64,000 nucleotides of DNA, from assembly GCF_904846695.1 (NCBI RefSeq), contig NZ_CAJHBR010000016.1, positions 18,639 to 82,638 of the forward strand, in the 5' to 3' direction. Every line of letters starts with the position of its first letter. Within the stretch, counting starts at the first letter, position 1. This stretch comes from Psychrobacter urativorans. Its GTDB lineage: Bacteria; Pseudomonadota; Gammaproteobacteria; Pseudomonadales; Moraxellaceae. Below the pieces are notes generated by a model. That model did no database searches, was not told the origin of the DNA, and was given only the letters and a program-made list of their open reading frames with translations. Shown piece by piece: positions 19,442 to 29,094 of this stretch. The translations under genes were made by a program, and so were the position numbers.

Positions 19442-19654
19442 AGGACTATCCTAACTTATTAAAACACCAATTGTTGCCAGTTTTTTCTTTTAGCGACTAT
19501 ATTTATGACCCAACAATACTGTTAATTTAATACTAGTTATGACTCAGCAAATAGCTGTAAGCGTTCGGTATATTTGGCTGCTCAATGCCTATATATACGC
19601 TGTTATAGAGAAGCTACTTTCTATTATCAAAGCTCTATTTTCTATATCAAAGCG

Positions 19655-21016
19655 CTAGCTATTATTCGATAACTTAAAGCCTGTAACCGACTGTTGCAAT
19701 GCTCCTGCCATTGCACTTAGCTCACCTACCGAACGGGCGGTCGCCATAGTGCCTGCAGAGGTCTGTGAAGTGATGTTTTGAATAACGGTCATGGTGCTGG
19801 AGATTTGACCAGCTGATTGCGCTTGCTGCTGTGCAGCATTGGAGATGTTTTGAATCAGATCGGACAGAGTGTTAGAGACGTTTTGTACTTGTTCTAGGGC
19901 TTCACCTGCATCTTTTGCCAAACGTGCGCCACGCACAACCTCTGAGGTGGTCGACTCCATTGATATCACTGCTTCACTAGTATCAGCTTGAATGGTTTTA
20001 ACCAGAGTCTCGATCTGCTTTGTTGCTTTGGCTGAGCACTCAGCCAGACGCTGTACTTCGTCAGCCACTACCGCAAATCCTCGTCCAGCCTCCCCTGCCA
20101 TCGATGCTTGAATAGCGGCATTGAGTGCCAAAACGTTAGTCTGATCGGCAATGTCGTTGATTAAGTTGACGATATCACCAATCTCTTGTGAGGACTCACC
20201 TAAGCGTTTAATACGCTTTGAGGTCTCTTGAATCTGGTTACGAATAACGTTCATACCTTCGATTGAACGCTGGACTACTTCTGCTCCGTTATAGGCAATA
20301 GCAACAGAGCGCTCAGCGACAGTCGCCGATTCAGTAGCGTTAGTCGATACTTGGTCAATCGATATCACCATATCGCTAATGGCTGCTGACACCCCAGTAA
20401 TCTCTTGCGCTTGTAGCGCGGAAGCTGCTACCAGTTCACCCGCTTTGAGCTGGGTTTGCTCCGAGGATTGAGAAACTTGGTCAGCGGTACTATTAATAAC
20501 TAATACCAGCTGACGCAACTGATCGATAGCGAAGTTAACTGAGTCAGCAATAGCACCAGTAAAATCTTCTGATACAGTAGCGTTAACCGTCAAATCCCCT
20601 TCTGCTAAATCCCCCAATTCATCTAGTAGGCGCAAAATAGCCATCTGGTTACGCTCATTTTCCTGTTGGATTTGGCGGGCGCGTTCCGACTCTATTTCGG
20701 CCTCTTGACGACGACGTAAGGTTTCTTTTTCAATCAAATCCCGCTCACTACTACCCCGCTGTTTGAATAGTTGAGCTAAAGCATATACCGCGCACAGCAA
20801 GCCTAATAAAAACACTACTGACGGTAGTAAGACTGCTTGATTAAAATTACTTAAATACTGGCTTACTGAATTTAGAGAATGGATCATCCATAGTAAGCAA
20901 GCCCCACTCACTAAGGCAAAAAACCCTAATAAAAATTTCCATTTATTATCGTTTTCTTCAGTAGCAAGCACAGGTTTATTAACCCTAAGTACAGCGCTTT
21001 TCGTCATATCATTCAT
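19655..21016 (-). CDS. pilJ: PilJ-type methyl-accepting protein lacking a large periplasmic domain
   Basis: About 453 residues from the start at 21016 (MNDMTK), chosen because AAGGA stands nine bases upstream; a longer frame to 21046 overlaps pilI. Two membrane helices (about 26-45 and 62-83) enclose a periplasmic loop of only about 16 residues, then a linker and the MCP signalling domain with its hairpin tip ([32 protein letters not shown]). Pseudomonas PilJ is about 680 residues and has a long periplasmic ligand region that is absent here. It should still dock CheW-like PilI and ChpA. Genomic position makes the PilJ identity firm. Confidence 0.9.
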   Translation of the reverse strand: MNDMTKSAVLRVNKPVLATEENDNKWKFLLGFFALVSGACLLWMIHSLNSVSQYLSNFNQAVLLPSVVFLLGLLCAVYALAQLFKQRGSSERDLIEKETLRRRQEAEIESERARQIQQENERNQMAILRLLDELGDLAEGDLTVNATVSEDFTGAIADSVNFAIDQLRQLVLVINSTADQVSQSSEQTQLKAGELVAASALQAQEITGVSAAISDMVISIDQVSTNATESATVAERSVAIAYNGAEVVQRSIEGMNVIRNQIQETSKRIKRLGESSQEIGDIVNLINDIADQTNVLALNAAIQASMAGEAGRGFAVVADEVQRLAECSAKATKQIETLVKTIQADTSEAVISMESTTSEVVRGARLAKDAGEALEQVQNVSNTLSDLIQNISNAAQQQAQSAGQISSTMTVIQNITSQTSAGTMATARSVGELSAMAGALQQSVTGFKLSNNS

Positions 21017-21029
21017 TGTGGTTATTCCT

Positions 21030-21560
21030 TTATATTGCCGCATCACTATAGCGTGGGTCTTGTGCTAATAAACTTGGCATAAAAATAAACCAATCCTGTT
21101 GGTCTTTTAGAAACTTGCCATGATTATAAAGAGCAAATGGCGAATGAATATCTATAGGCTCAGCACAGTACTGTTGACGAGTAAACTGCTCAATACCCAA
21201 CACTCGATCGACGATCAATCCGGAGAATAAGCTATGATGATCGATGACGATCACTTTACGTTGGTTCATTTTTGGCAACTGACTGGGCACTGATAATAAT
21301 TTGCATAAGTCAGTCAGTGGCAACAAGCGTCCACGAACATTAGCAACACCTAATAACCAAGGTTGCGCGAGCGGCATACGAGTGTACTCAGGCATTGTAA
21401 GCACCTCCGACACCTCTCCTATAGGGGCAACTAAGCGCTGACCACCAAGCTCAAATACCACCCCTCGCCAGTCATAATCTTGTCCGCTTTGACGGCCACT
21501 AAGACGTGCTTGAGCTAAATCTGCTAGACGCAGTAGTTCAATGAACCCTCTAGAAGCCAC
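21030..21560 (-). CDS. pilI: CheW-like coupling protein PilI
   Basis: 176 residues, close to PilI of Pseudomonas. CheW fold with [21 protein letters not shown] and the core [17 protein letters not shown] (about 87-103). It couples PilJ to ChpA. The start is GTG at 21560 with GGAG upstream inside the 3' end of pilH, three bases after that gene's stop. Confidence 0.94.
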   Translation of the reverse strand: MASRGFIELLRLADLAQARLSGRQSGQDYDWRGVVFELGGQRLVAPIGEVSEVLTMPEYTRMPLAQPWLLGVANVRGRLLPLTDLCKLLSVPSQLPKMNQRKVIVIDHHSLFSGLIVDRVLGIEQFTRQQYCAEPIDIHSPFALYNHGKFLKDQQDWFIFMPSLLAQDPRYSDAAI

Positions 21561-21563
21561 CCT

Positions 21564-21926
21564 TTACTCCATTACCATACGCATAATCCGCATCAATTCA
21601 GATTCATCGATAGGCTTAGTCAAATACTCTTTTGCGCCTTGACGTTTACCCCAAACTTGGTCAGTCTCTTGATTTTTGGTACTGATCATCACCACCGGAA
21701 TATGGGCTGTGGTTTTGTCATGGGTGATTTTACGAGTAGCTTGGAAGCCATTCATCTCTGGCATCACCACATCCATCAAGATAACGTCGGGCAAATGCTC
21801 AGTAGCCATTTGGTAACCTTGCTCACCATTAACTGCCTCCAAGACTTGATAGCTGTTTTTGCCAAGCATGTCACGAAATTTTGCTATTTCAGATGGCGAG
21901 TCGTCGATGACTAGAACTGTTGTCAT
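21564..21926 (-). CDS. pilH: twitching motility response regulator PilH
   Basis: 120-residue stand-alone receiver. Acidic pair at 8-9 (VIDDS), phospho-acceptor Asp52 in ILMDVVMP, Thr/Ser in VVMISTK and Lys in YLTKPID. PilH acts with PilG downstream of ChpA, and in Pseudomonas affects pilus retraction and ChpA phosphate flow. Follows pilG by 132 bases and precedes pilI by three. Confidence 0.94.
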   Translation of the reverse strand: MTTVLVIDDSPSEIAKFRDMLGKNSYQVLEAVNGEQGYQMATEHLPDVILMDVVMPEMNGFQATRKITHDKTTAHIPVVMISTKNQETDQVWGKRQGAKEYLTKPIDESELMRIMRMVME

Positions 21927-22058
21927 GGGAATTCCTTAATTGTCGATAATATCCTTGAAGATATATAATTGAACCGCCCAAGGTATTTAGTAGCTGTCAA
22001 TATTAACGGGGTATTGAAGCTGGTAACCTTGATGCTAGAAGAAGCGAACCGTTAACTA

Positions 22059-22436
22059 TTAACAGTAATGATTGATCGCCTCAAACAGCTCATCTCTACT
22101 AAAAGGTTTAGTTAAATACTCATCAGAACCAACAATACGTCCACGAGCTTTATCGAATAAGCCATCTTTAGAAGACAGCATAATGACTGGCTTGCTGGCG
22201 TAATCAGGGTTGTTCTTAATAACGGCGCAAGTTTGGTAGCCATCAAGACGTGGCATCATGATGTCGATAAAAATAATGTCTGGATTATTATCTACAATCT
22301 TTGCTAAGGCATCAAAACCATCAACAGCCGTCACCACTTCACAGCCCGCTTTTTGTAGCAAGGTTTCAGCAGTACGGCGGATGGTTTTTGAATCGTCAAT
22401 AACCATCACCTTTAAACCTTCAAAATTATTTTCCAT
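22059..22436 (-). CDS. pilG: twitching motility response regulator PilG
   Basis: 125-residue receiver-only protein: VIDDSKTIRRTAETLL N-terminus, phospho-acceptor Asp58 in IFIDIMMPRLDGYQTC, and YLTKPFSRDELF near the end. PilG signals to the cAMP or extension-motor machinery in Pseudomonas. It heads the minus-strand pilG-H-I-J-chpA run, so the cluster promoter should lie in the 22437-22873 gap. Confidence 0.95.
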   Translation of the reverse strand: MENNFEGLKVMVIDDSKTIRRTAETLLQKAGCEVVTAVDGFDALAKIVDNNPDIIFIDIMMPRLDGYQTCAVIKNNPDYASKPVIMLSSKDGLFDKARGRIVGSDEYLTKPFSRDELFEAINHYC

Positions 22437-22873
22437 TATCTTTATCCTATGAACAATAGCTGGTTTTTAATAGTATCTTTATTGGCTATAAAAATGGCTT
22501 CATTTGGTTAATAATACTATTTTTCTACTATCGAAGCCTATTTAGAGCCGTTATTATTACTAACATCATTATCGATTACTATATTATTAATAGACTATAG
22601 TCTGCTAATTAAAAAACAACTATAACACTTAATTGATCTATAATTTTAAGAGAAATTCTAAACTGATCATTCACATTATCTTAATATTCAAATTGTTTAT
22701 AAAATTAGCCCCTTAATATTTGACCAGTCGGCTTACTGGAAGTGGCGATTGCTAGTGACAGATTATTGCTACTTTGGGCAGTGCTGACATCAACTAATAA
22801 TATTTAATTGCAAGTTGAAGTAGACAGTTTGGTTTCCCCCCTTGCGCTTTGTCTATATAATTAAATAACCTTT
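22437..22873. other. divergent promoter region, pilG and membrane-fusion gene
   Basis: 437 bases, rich in AT near pilG and with a C-run (GGTTTCCCCCC) near the plus-strand gene. It should contain the pilG promoter on the minus strand. I see no RNA gene, repeat or reliable promoter boxes. Confidence 0.5.
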
Positions 22874-24004
22874 ATGACAACAGTAGTAGTGAAGATGAGA
22901 GTTAGTATGCTAGCTAGTAAAAAAACATCACCGTATCGCAAAAATAGCCTGCTGCTATTAAGCACGCTATTTATTGTCGGCTGTCAGCCAGCTACTGATG
23001 AAGTTTCTGCTCCTGCTCCTAACAGTGAAAACTCGCCTATCGTCGCTGATGCTGAGACGGTGACTATGAGTCAAAATCATATTTTAAGTATCAAACCTTC
23101 ACGCTATCAACCAAGTTTAGGCTTGCAAGGCGATATCGAACCTATAAGACAAGCTCGTCTTAAGTCAGCCCAAGCGCTAATAGTGCAACAAGTATTAGTG
23201 ACTGAAGGTCAATGGGTGGAAGCGGGAACGCCCCTATTCGTAGTACAGCGCCAAGCACTTAAACAATCGGCTCAAAATGATGAGGTTACCGATGAAGGTA
23301 CTTATGCAAGTACTGATGCAAGTACTAATGAAGGGACTGATAGAATAAAAGTCGGTCAGCCCCCTTCCTCTAAAGCGACTACCATAGAGCTGATAACTGT
23401 CAAAGCGCCTATTACTGGTCGGGTAGATCGACTCAATATAGCAGCAGCGCAGCAAATAGCGGCTAATACCCCGTTGCTGCGTTTAGGGGATGACAATAAT
23501 CTACAGTTCATCGCAACCGTGCCTATGCAAGCGCAGTCGCAACTCTCTGTAGGTCAAAACGTCAATTTCACCAGAAAAGGTATGAATGATAAATTCACTG
23601 GACAAGTCAGTGAACTGCTAGCCAGTGATAGCCCTGATAAACTGAAAGTTTATGTGCATATCATCGATAATGAAGCCAGCCGTGGCAAGCTCAAACCTAA
23701 TGTGGCAGTGAATGGTCGGGTAGACTATGGACAGATAGAGGTTGGGACTATCGTTCCTGAAAGCGCTATTCATGATGTCGATTTGTCAGTGCTAAAAGTC
23801 GCCCCTTATCGACCTATTATGCCTTTGACAGCCAACGTTTGGATTATTCAACAAGACCAACGCCTCACTCGTCAACCAGTAGAAGTTATCGAATATGACC
23901 CTATTGCTGATCGCTATCTGATCGCTGGTATTAATAACGATAGCCTGATCTGCTTAGCAGAACTACCGCTGAAATCTGCTGGTAAAAAAGTCATTATTTC
24001 TTAA
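22874..24004 (+). CDS. orphan membrane-fusion (HlyD/RND adaptor-like) lipoprotein
   Basis: Up to 376 residues; ATG codons at 22874, 22895 and 22907 all give a lipoprotein signal ending FIVG-C. The pattern is that of RND adaptors: the first lipoyl half with VTEGQWVEAGTPLFVV, a short hairpin replaced by a Thr/Asp/Glu-rich repeat stretch (about 135-160), the second lipoyl half ITVKAPITGRVDRLN, a beta-barrel (FIATVPMQAQSQLSVGQ) and a membrane-proximal end. No pump or outer-membrane channel gene is adjacent; the next genes encode a two-component system on the same strand 309 bases away. It may partner a distant pump, or act in envelope sensing. Confidence 0.78.
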   Translation: MTTVVVKMRVSMLASKKTSPYRKNSLLLLSTLFIVGCQPATDEVSAPAPNSENSPIVADAETVTMSQNHILSIKPSRYQPSLGLQGDIEPIRQARLKSAQALIVQQVLVTEGQWVEAGTPLFVVQRQALKQSAQNDEVTDEGTYASTDASTNEGTDRIKVGQPPSSKATTIELITVKAPITGRVDRLNIAAAQQIAANTPLLRLGDDNNLQFIATVPMQAQSQLSVGQNVNFTRKGMNDKFTGQVSELLASDSPDKLKVYVHIIDNEASRGKLKPNVAVNGRVDYGQIEVGTIVPESAIHDVDLSVLKVAPYRPIMPLTANVWIIQQDQRLTRQPVEVIEYDPIADRYLIAGINNDSLICLAELPLKSAGKKVIIS

Positions 24005-24032
24005 CGCTCAGTCTATTATTACCAATAAAAGT

Positions 24033-24061
24033 AGCACTATTAATCCTCAAGCTATAGTGCT
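24033..24061 (+). repeat. hairpin in the 24005-24313 spacer
   Basis: AGCACTAT and ATAGTGCT are perfect 8-base arms with a 13-base loop, 29 bases after the membrane-fusion gene. There is no T-run, so it is at most a weak terminator. The rest of this 309-base gap has no gene. Confidence 0.5.
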
Positions 24062-24313
24062 TAATAGCAGCAGCTGTAACATGGCGTAGAATTAGTAACA
24101 AACCAAGTCTTGTTTGCTGAGGTGTTAATTCGGCAAGATAGCAGTAACTCTGACTGTGGGATCAAAGCCTACGGCTGTATCAACAGCCAGATAGACAAAA
24201 AAGCTACGTTAAAAAAGCAAAAAATATAACCATAGCCAGTTGACTCATTAATTATTTTTATAGACGATACCGTTAATACTTATACTATTACTCACTACAT
24301 TAGAGGACCCCTT

Positions 24314-25036
24314 ATGAGCAAGCAGATATTATTGATCGAAGATGATCCAGATTTAGCTGAATTGATCAGCGATTACTTAACTATGAATTACTATGACGTT
24401 CATCATGCTGGTCTTGGTCAAGAAGGTTTAGATATCTTGGATACCAAAGAGCGTGATATAGATCTAGTGGTTTTAGATTTGATGTTACCAGATATGGATG
24501 GTATGCAAGTTTGTCAGAAGGTTCGTGGCAATAAGAACAATATGACTAATAAAGTACCTATCATCATGCTAACGGCCAAAGGCGATACTACCGATCGCGT
24601 CCTAGGGCTAGAGATGGGTGCTGATGACTATATTTCTAAGCCTTTTGAGCCACGTGAACTGCTAGCCCGTATTCGTGCTGTTATCCGCCGTCACGAGCAG
24701 CCTAATCAAGCAGAAAGCCAGTCAGACAGCTTAACTTTTGGTCGTTTGAGTGTCTATCCTGATAGTCATGAAGTCACTATCGATGAGCAGCCAGTACGCC
24801 TAACTACCCATCAGTTTCAGTTGTTACATTATTTTGCCACGCATTCTGGCAAAGTACTTAATCGTGAACAGTTATGGCAAGCGATGCCTAATGATGATAG
24901 CTCAGACAATATAGATCGCGCTATTGATGTACACATCTCACGCCTGCGTGCGCTGATTGAAGATAATCCACGCCAGCCAAAACGCATTATTACTGTACGT
25001 GGTGTTGGTTATCAATTCGCTACTGATCAAGTTTAA
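24314..25036 (+). CDS. OmpR/PhoB-family response regulator
   Basis: 240 residues. Receiver domain with acidic pocket EDD (9-11), phospho-acceptor Asp55 in LVVLDLMLP, and DDYISKPFEPREL. The C-terminal winged helix (about 140-236) has the OmpR pattern LTTHQFQLLHYFATHSGKVLNREQLW and VRGVGYQF. AGAGGA precedes the ATG. The partner kinase starts 90 bases downstream after a 10-base hairpin. The target genes are unknown; the neighbouring membrane-fusion gene is a reasonable guess only. Confidence 0.93.
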   Translation: MSKQILLIEDDPDLAELISDYLTMNYYDVHHAGLGQEGLDILDTKERDIDLVVLDLMLPDMDGMQVCQKVRGNKNNMTNKVPIIMLTAKGDTTDRVLGLEMGADDYISKPFEPRELLARIRAVIRRHEQPNQAESQSDSLTFGRLSVYPDSHEVTIDEQPVRLTTHQFQLLHYFATHSGKVLNREQLWQAMPNDDSSDNIDRAIDVHISRLRALIEDNPRQPKRIITVRGVGYQFATDQV

Positions 25037-25053
25037 TAAATATTAAACTGGCG

Positions 25054-25084
25054 CTTAATAACCGCTATAATGAGGGTTATTAAG
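25054..25084 (+). repeat. hairpin between response regulator and kinase genes
   Basis: CTTAATAACC and GGTTATTAAG are perfect 10-base arms with an 11-base loop. Lying inside a two-gene unit without a T-run, it could lower kinase expression relative to the regulator or protect the upstream mRNA. Confidence 0.6.
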
Positions 25085-25126
25085 TACTAAAAATTGATCT
25101 GAGCTTATGATAATAGAGACTATTTA

Positions 25127-27169
25127 ATGCAGCAATTAGGGTTTTACTCTGTTTTTGCCAGACTATTTGCCAGCGTCATGCTGGCACTTATCTTATTTGC
25201 CGTAGCAATGGTATTGCTAACTCAATTGGTACATGACAAAGATGCTAGTATTCGCTCTGAAGTATTAGCGACTCAAATTTTGGGACAAATAGACCCTTTT
25301 TTACAAGAGCTCAATGTCTCAGTTAGTAAAGAAAATAGACTGCAAGCACGCTTTATGTTGGCAGTAGTAAAAAAAAGCTTCGATATCTTTGATGAGTCGC
25401 TACAAGCCAAAATGGGCTTGTATGACAATCAAGGTAAGTTGTTGATGCAGACTGATAATAGCGATTTGCCATTAGAGCTGCCAGCAACGCCCTCTTTATT
25501 ATCTCGCGTATTCCCTTCTATTGTAGATACTCCGCCGACCCAACAAGCTCAGGTTTATAGTAGTACTGGCTACACTTTGCTATACGAATCGCGCTTGCCG
25601 CCCAAAAAGCCTGTGTTGTCTGCTGCACTAAATTTATTCACTGGCACCTTATTACTGCTATTGATCATGTCGGGTGCGCTGTGGTGGATTGCCCGCTCGA
25701 TGACTTGGCGTATCAACCAGATGAGTCAGCAAATGGGACAGTTGGGTGATGGCGACTTTAGCGTCAGAGTGAATGCTCGTGGTAATGATGAGATTGCCCT
25801 ACTAGCACGTGGCTTTAACCAAGCAGCGCAAAAGATTGAGCATCTAATCAATGCTAATAACTTATTATTAGCCCATGCCTCACACGAGCTGCGTACCCCT
25901 ATTACTCGTATCCGCTTGCAAATCGAAATGATGGATATGCTTACTGAGCCGCTACCCAGCGATAATAAAGCAAAGTTTGATAAACGCGCTCAAGCCATCA
26001 ATCGTGACTTGTCGGGTCTAAACGATTTGGTCGAGAGTATCTTGCTGGTCAGCCGTTTAGATGCGGGTCATGTGATGCAACAAATAGAGACCTTAGACTT
26101 ATATGACTTAGTCAATCAAGAGCGCCAACATTTCTCTGAGAGTACTTTGATTGGTGAGCATATCGTCATTGATGGTCAACCGGCTATGCTGACTCACCTC
26201 ATTCGTAACTTATTGACTAATGCTATGCTGCATGGCGAGCCACCAGTCACTGTCTTATTATATGGGGTACAAAGTATCGATAAAGCCGATACTGTCCCTG
26301 ATTACTTGATGCAGTCTTTATTGTCTAACAGTTTGCTTGATTATAATAATTCAGCTTATAGCCATTATGATGACTCATTCACTGAGGCTGAGTCGTCAAA
26401 ACCTAGTCAATATGAACAAGCTAATAATGTTGCTACTGATGGGTCTCGTAGCAATAATCAAAAAGCTAAAGATAACCGTGATAAGCTTAAAGCTGAATCC
26501 CTCGAGTCTACTACAGGCATAGATACACTACCGGCACCTATTATTTATTGCAATGGCGAGACCTTGATAGACGGTATTGATATTATTGACAACAGCGATC
26601 ACTCTGATGCTCTTGACTATAGTACTGATGCTAGTACGCAAGCAGCTTTAACATCTCGATCAACAGGGTCGCCGTCAACATTGACAGACACTGTGATCTA
26701 TGACGATGAACCTATCATCAAAAATACCAGCTCAAATGACAGTAATAAGCCTAATCAAAATAATGATAAGGCGCTAGTGAAAGCAGATAAAGCTGAAACT
26801 AGCAAAGCATCAGAAGACACTGCTAACGCTCCTCGTAAAGAAAGCTTGTTTAAAAAGCACTTAAAAAAATCCAAAGCTGAGCCTATGCGCCCATTGCCTA
26901 AATATGTAGTGCTGGCAGTAATTGACGAAGGTCAAGGAATTCCTGAAGCTAAACGCGAAGAAATCTTTAGCCCTTTTGTACGATTACAACAAAAGAAAAA
27001 AGGGTCGGGACTGGGATTGTCATTAGTCTCACAAATCGTCACCGCCCATCAAGGCCGCATTACGACTGACACTATCAATGGCTACACACGGTTTTTGGTA
27101 GTATTACCGGTGCACCATGATCCTGATTACAATTATAACGACCATGATAGCCATAACCTAACAGGCTAA
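25127..27169 (+). CDS. sensor histidine kinase with a large insert in its ATPase domain
   Basis: 680 residues. Helix 1 at about 13-35, periplasmic sensor about 36-160, helix 2 at about 167-190, HAMP about 190-243, and phospho-acceptor His253 in ASHELRTPIT. The N-box is at about 359-370 (RNLLTNAMLHGE), but the G1 box DEGQGIP begins at residue 600 and the G2 box GSGLGLS lies near 626-632. Roughly 210 residues (about 381-590), rich in Ser, Asn, Asp and Lys, separate strands that are normally a few residues apart. Kinase function is plausible since all boxes are intact. It pairs with the regulator just upstream. The insert is in frame and has no sign of decay. Confidence 0.92.
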   Translation: MQQLGFYSVFARLFASVMLALILFAVAMVLLTQLVHDKDASIRSEVLATQILGQIDPFLQELNVSVSKENRLQARFMLAVVKKSFDIFDESLQAKMGLYDNQGKLLMQTDNSDLPLELPATPSLLSRVFPSIVDTPPTQQAQVYSSTGYTLLYESRLPPKKPVLSAALNLFTGTLLLLLIMSGALWWIARSMTWRINQMSQQMGQLGDGDFSVRVNARGNDEIALLARGFNQAAQKIEHLINANNLLLAHASHELRTPITRIRLQIEMMDMLTEPLPSDNKAKFDKRAQAINRDLSGLNDLVESILLVSRLDAGHVMQQIETLDLYDLVNQERQHFSESTLIGEHIVIDGQPAMLTHLIRNLLTNAMLHGEPPVTVLLYGVQSIDKADTVPDYLMQSLLSNSLLDYNNSAYSHYDDSFTEAESSKPSQYEQANNVATDGSRSNNQKAKDNRDKLKAESLESTTGIDTLPAPIIYCNGETLIDGIDIIDNSDHSDALDYSTDASTQAALTSRSTGSPSTLTDTVIYDDEPIIKNTSSNDSNKPNQNNDKALVKADKAETSKASEDTANAPRKESLFKKHLKKSKAEPMRPLPKYVVLAVIDEGQGIPEAKREEIFSPFVRLQQKKKGSGLGLSLVSQIVTAHQGRITTDTINGYTRFLVVLPVHHDPDYNYNDHDSHNLTG

Positions 27170-27345
27170 TCTATCCCTACTGCCAGTCAACAATCATCAT
27201 ATCCAAAACCCTACATAATATGCTATATTATTGCCCCCTATTATCTCGTTATTGAGCGTGGCTGGTGAGCGGTTAGCTGAAACTTAGCTTAGGTTCACTG
27301 CACGATCAATAACTGTCCAAAAATCTACTGAATTTTGAGCCTGAA

Positions 27346-28116
27346 ATGAGTGACATGATCGTCCTAAATGATGTGACTAAAAGCTTTATGAGTGATCGCT
27401 CCATAAAGGGTGCCGATGGCAAAGCGCATTGGTTTACTGCTGTTGAACCTACGTCGCTAGCTATAAAGCAAGGTGAAATTTTTGGCTTGATGGGTTATTC
27501 AGGTGCTGGTAAGTCAACCTTATTGCGTTTAATAAATATGCTTGAGCGTCCTGACAGTGGTGAAGTGATTATCGACGGTGTCGACTTGACTCAATTGTCT
27601 GCTAGTGATTTGCGTATTGCTCGGCATAATATAGGCATGATCTTTCAGCAGTTCAACTTGATGTCCAATCGTACGGTATATGATAACGTGGCTTTTAATC
27701 TCACGGTCTCAGGCTATCCTAGTCGAGATATCAATAAACGAGTGATGCAGTGCTTAGAGATTGTTGATCTAATCGATCGGGCCGGTCACTTCCCAGCTCA
27801 ATTGTCGGGTGGTCAAATGCAGCGTGTTGGTATTGCTCGCGCTATCGCTCCGAGTCCCAAAGTATTGCTAGCTGATGAGCCTACTAGTGCTCTTGATCCA
27901 GCGACTACTCGTAGTTTGCTCACTTGCTTGCGTGATATCAATGAGCAGTTGGGCGTCACTATAGTTATCGTCACTCATGAGATGAGCGTTATTCGGCGCT
28001 TGTGTCATCGTGCAGCTTTGCTTCATCAAGGACAGTTACTGGAAGTTGCCCCTATTCACGATGGCCTAATTCAAGCCACTACCCCAATCGGAAAAGCCCT
28101 AGTCGTTGAGGACTAA
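27346..28116 (+). CDS. metN: methionine ABC importer ATPase MetN, short form
   Basis: 256 residues. Walker A GYSGAGKST, Q-loop MIFQQFNLM, signature LSGGQMQRV, Walker B VLLADEPTSALD and switch His in VTHEM are intact. E. coli MetN is 343 residues and has a C-terminal NIL/C2 domain that mediates inhibition by internal methionine; this protein ends soon after the ATPase core and lacks it. MetI and MetQ genes follow on the same strand, which supports the methionine assignment over a generic polar amino-acid importer. Confidence 0.9.
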   Translation: MSDMIVLNDVTKSFMSDRSIKGADGKAHWFTAVEPTSLAIKQGEIFGLMGYSGAGKSTLLRLINMLERPDSGEVIIDGVDLTQLSASDLRIARHNIGMIFQQFNLMSNRTVYDNVAFNLTVSGYPSRDINKRVMQCLEIVDLIDRAGHFPAQLSGGQMQRVGIARAIAPSPKVLLADEPTSALDPATTRSLLTCLRDINEQLGVTIVIVTHEMSVIRRLCHRAALLHQGQLLEVAPIHDGLIQATTPIGKALVVED

Positions 28117-28135
28117 TGAGCCAGGAGAAATAACG

Positions 28136-28822
28136 ATGTTAACTGGCGCTGAACTATCCGCCTCGATAGAGAAACTGTTGACCTTGCGCAAAGAGATTTG
28201 GCAAGCAACCCTTGATACTTTTATTATGCTGGGTATCTCCACTACTGCTGCGATCATTATCGGTGGTTTATTTGGCATATTCTTATTCTTATCTAGCGAT
28301 AAGCAGTTTTTACAGAATAAAGCGCTATACGGAATACTGGGCGGCATTACCAACTTTATGCGTGCTTTTCCGTTCGTGATTTTGATGATTGCTATGAGTC
28401 CTTTTACTAAGGTCATCGTCGGTACAGGTATTGGTCCTTTTGCCGCCTCCTTAGTACTAGCTATTGCGGGCTCATTCTACTTTGCACGTTTGGTTGAGCA
28501 GAATTTACGTGAAGTCCCGCGTGGTATTATCGAAGCCACAGAGTCGATGGGTGCACGCCCCTTCACTATTATCAAAGTACTCCTCAATGAGGCACGCTCA
28601 GGACTAGTGCTGTCGGTCACTATTCTGTGTATTAGTCTGCTGTCTTACTCAGCAGCGGCAGGCATGATCGGTGGTGGCGGTCTTGGTGACTTAGCTATTC
28701 GCTATGGCTATTACCGTTATCAGACTGAGGTGATGGTATTTATCGTCATCATGTTGTCGGTGATGGTCATCTCTATTCAAGCCTTCGGTAATTGGCTAGC
28801 CACTCGTTTGGATAAACGTTAA
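28136..28822 (+). CDS. metI: methionine ABC importer permease MetI
   Basis: About 228 residues with five membrane helices. It has the EAA loop region ATESMGARPFTIIKVLLNEAR and the GGGGLGDLAIRYGY segment typical of MetI. The start at 28136 has AGGAGA eight bases before it; an upstream frame would overlap metN. It forms the membrane channel of the MetNIQ complex. 19 bases separate it from metN. Confidence 0.93.
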   Translation: MLTGAELSASIEKLLTLRKEIWQATLDTFIMLGISTTAAIIIGGLFGIFLFLSSDKQFLQNKALYGILGGITNFMRAFPFVILMIAMSPFTKVIVGTGIGPFAASLVLAIAGSFYFARLVEQNLREVPRGIIEATESMGARPFTIIKVLLNEARSGLVLSVTILCISLLSYSAAAGMIGGGGLGDLAIRYGYYRYQTEVMVFIVIMLSVMVISIQAFGNWLATRLDKR

Positions 28823-29094
28823 CTTGCGCTAGTGTTTCGCTACTAATGCATAATCCTTAACAGCTATTGCCGATTAATACTAAGCAAAAAGCCTTAATTT
28901 ATGGCAGACTAGGCATAACTTTGTTATTCTTCAAATATTTTGTTATATAGCGGCATTATGGCTCATGATTATGGTCATAATGTTGCTTTTTTAATGGCTA
29001 ACTTATATGTATTTTAAGTAAGGCCTGTTTATGCATTATTAGTCTTGATCAAAACTTTGTTATATTTACTCTATTTTCTTATTAAGGAACACCC

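Noticed and set aside
26267..26896. Kinase insert as a frameshift or a fused second gene
   Set aside because: The frame is continuous and the catalytic boxes after it are in register; the insert has no start signal or domain.
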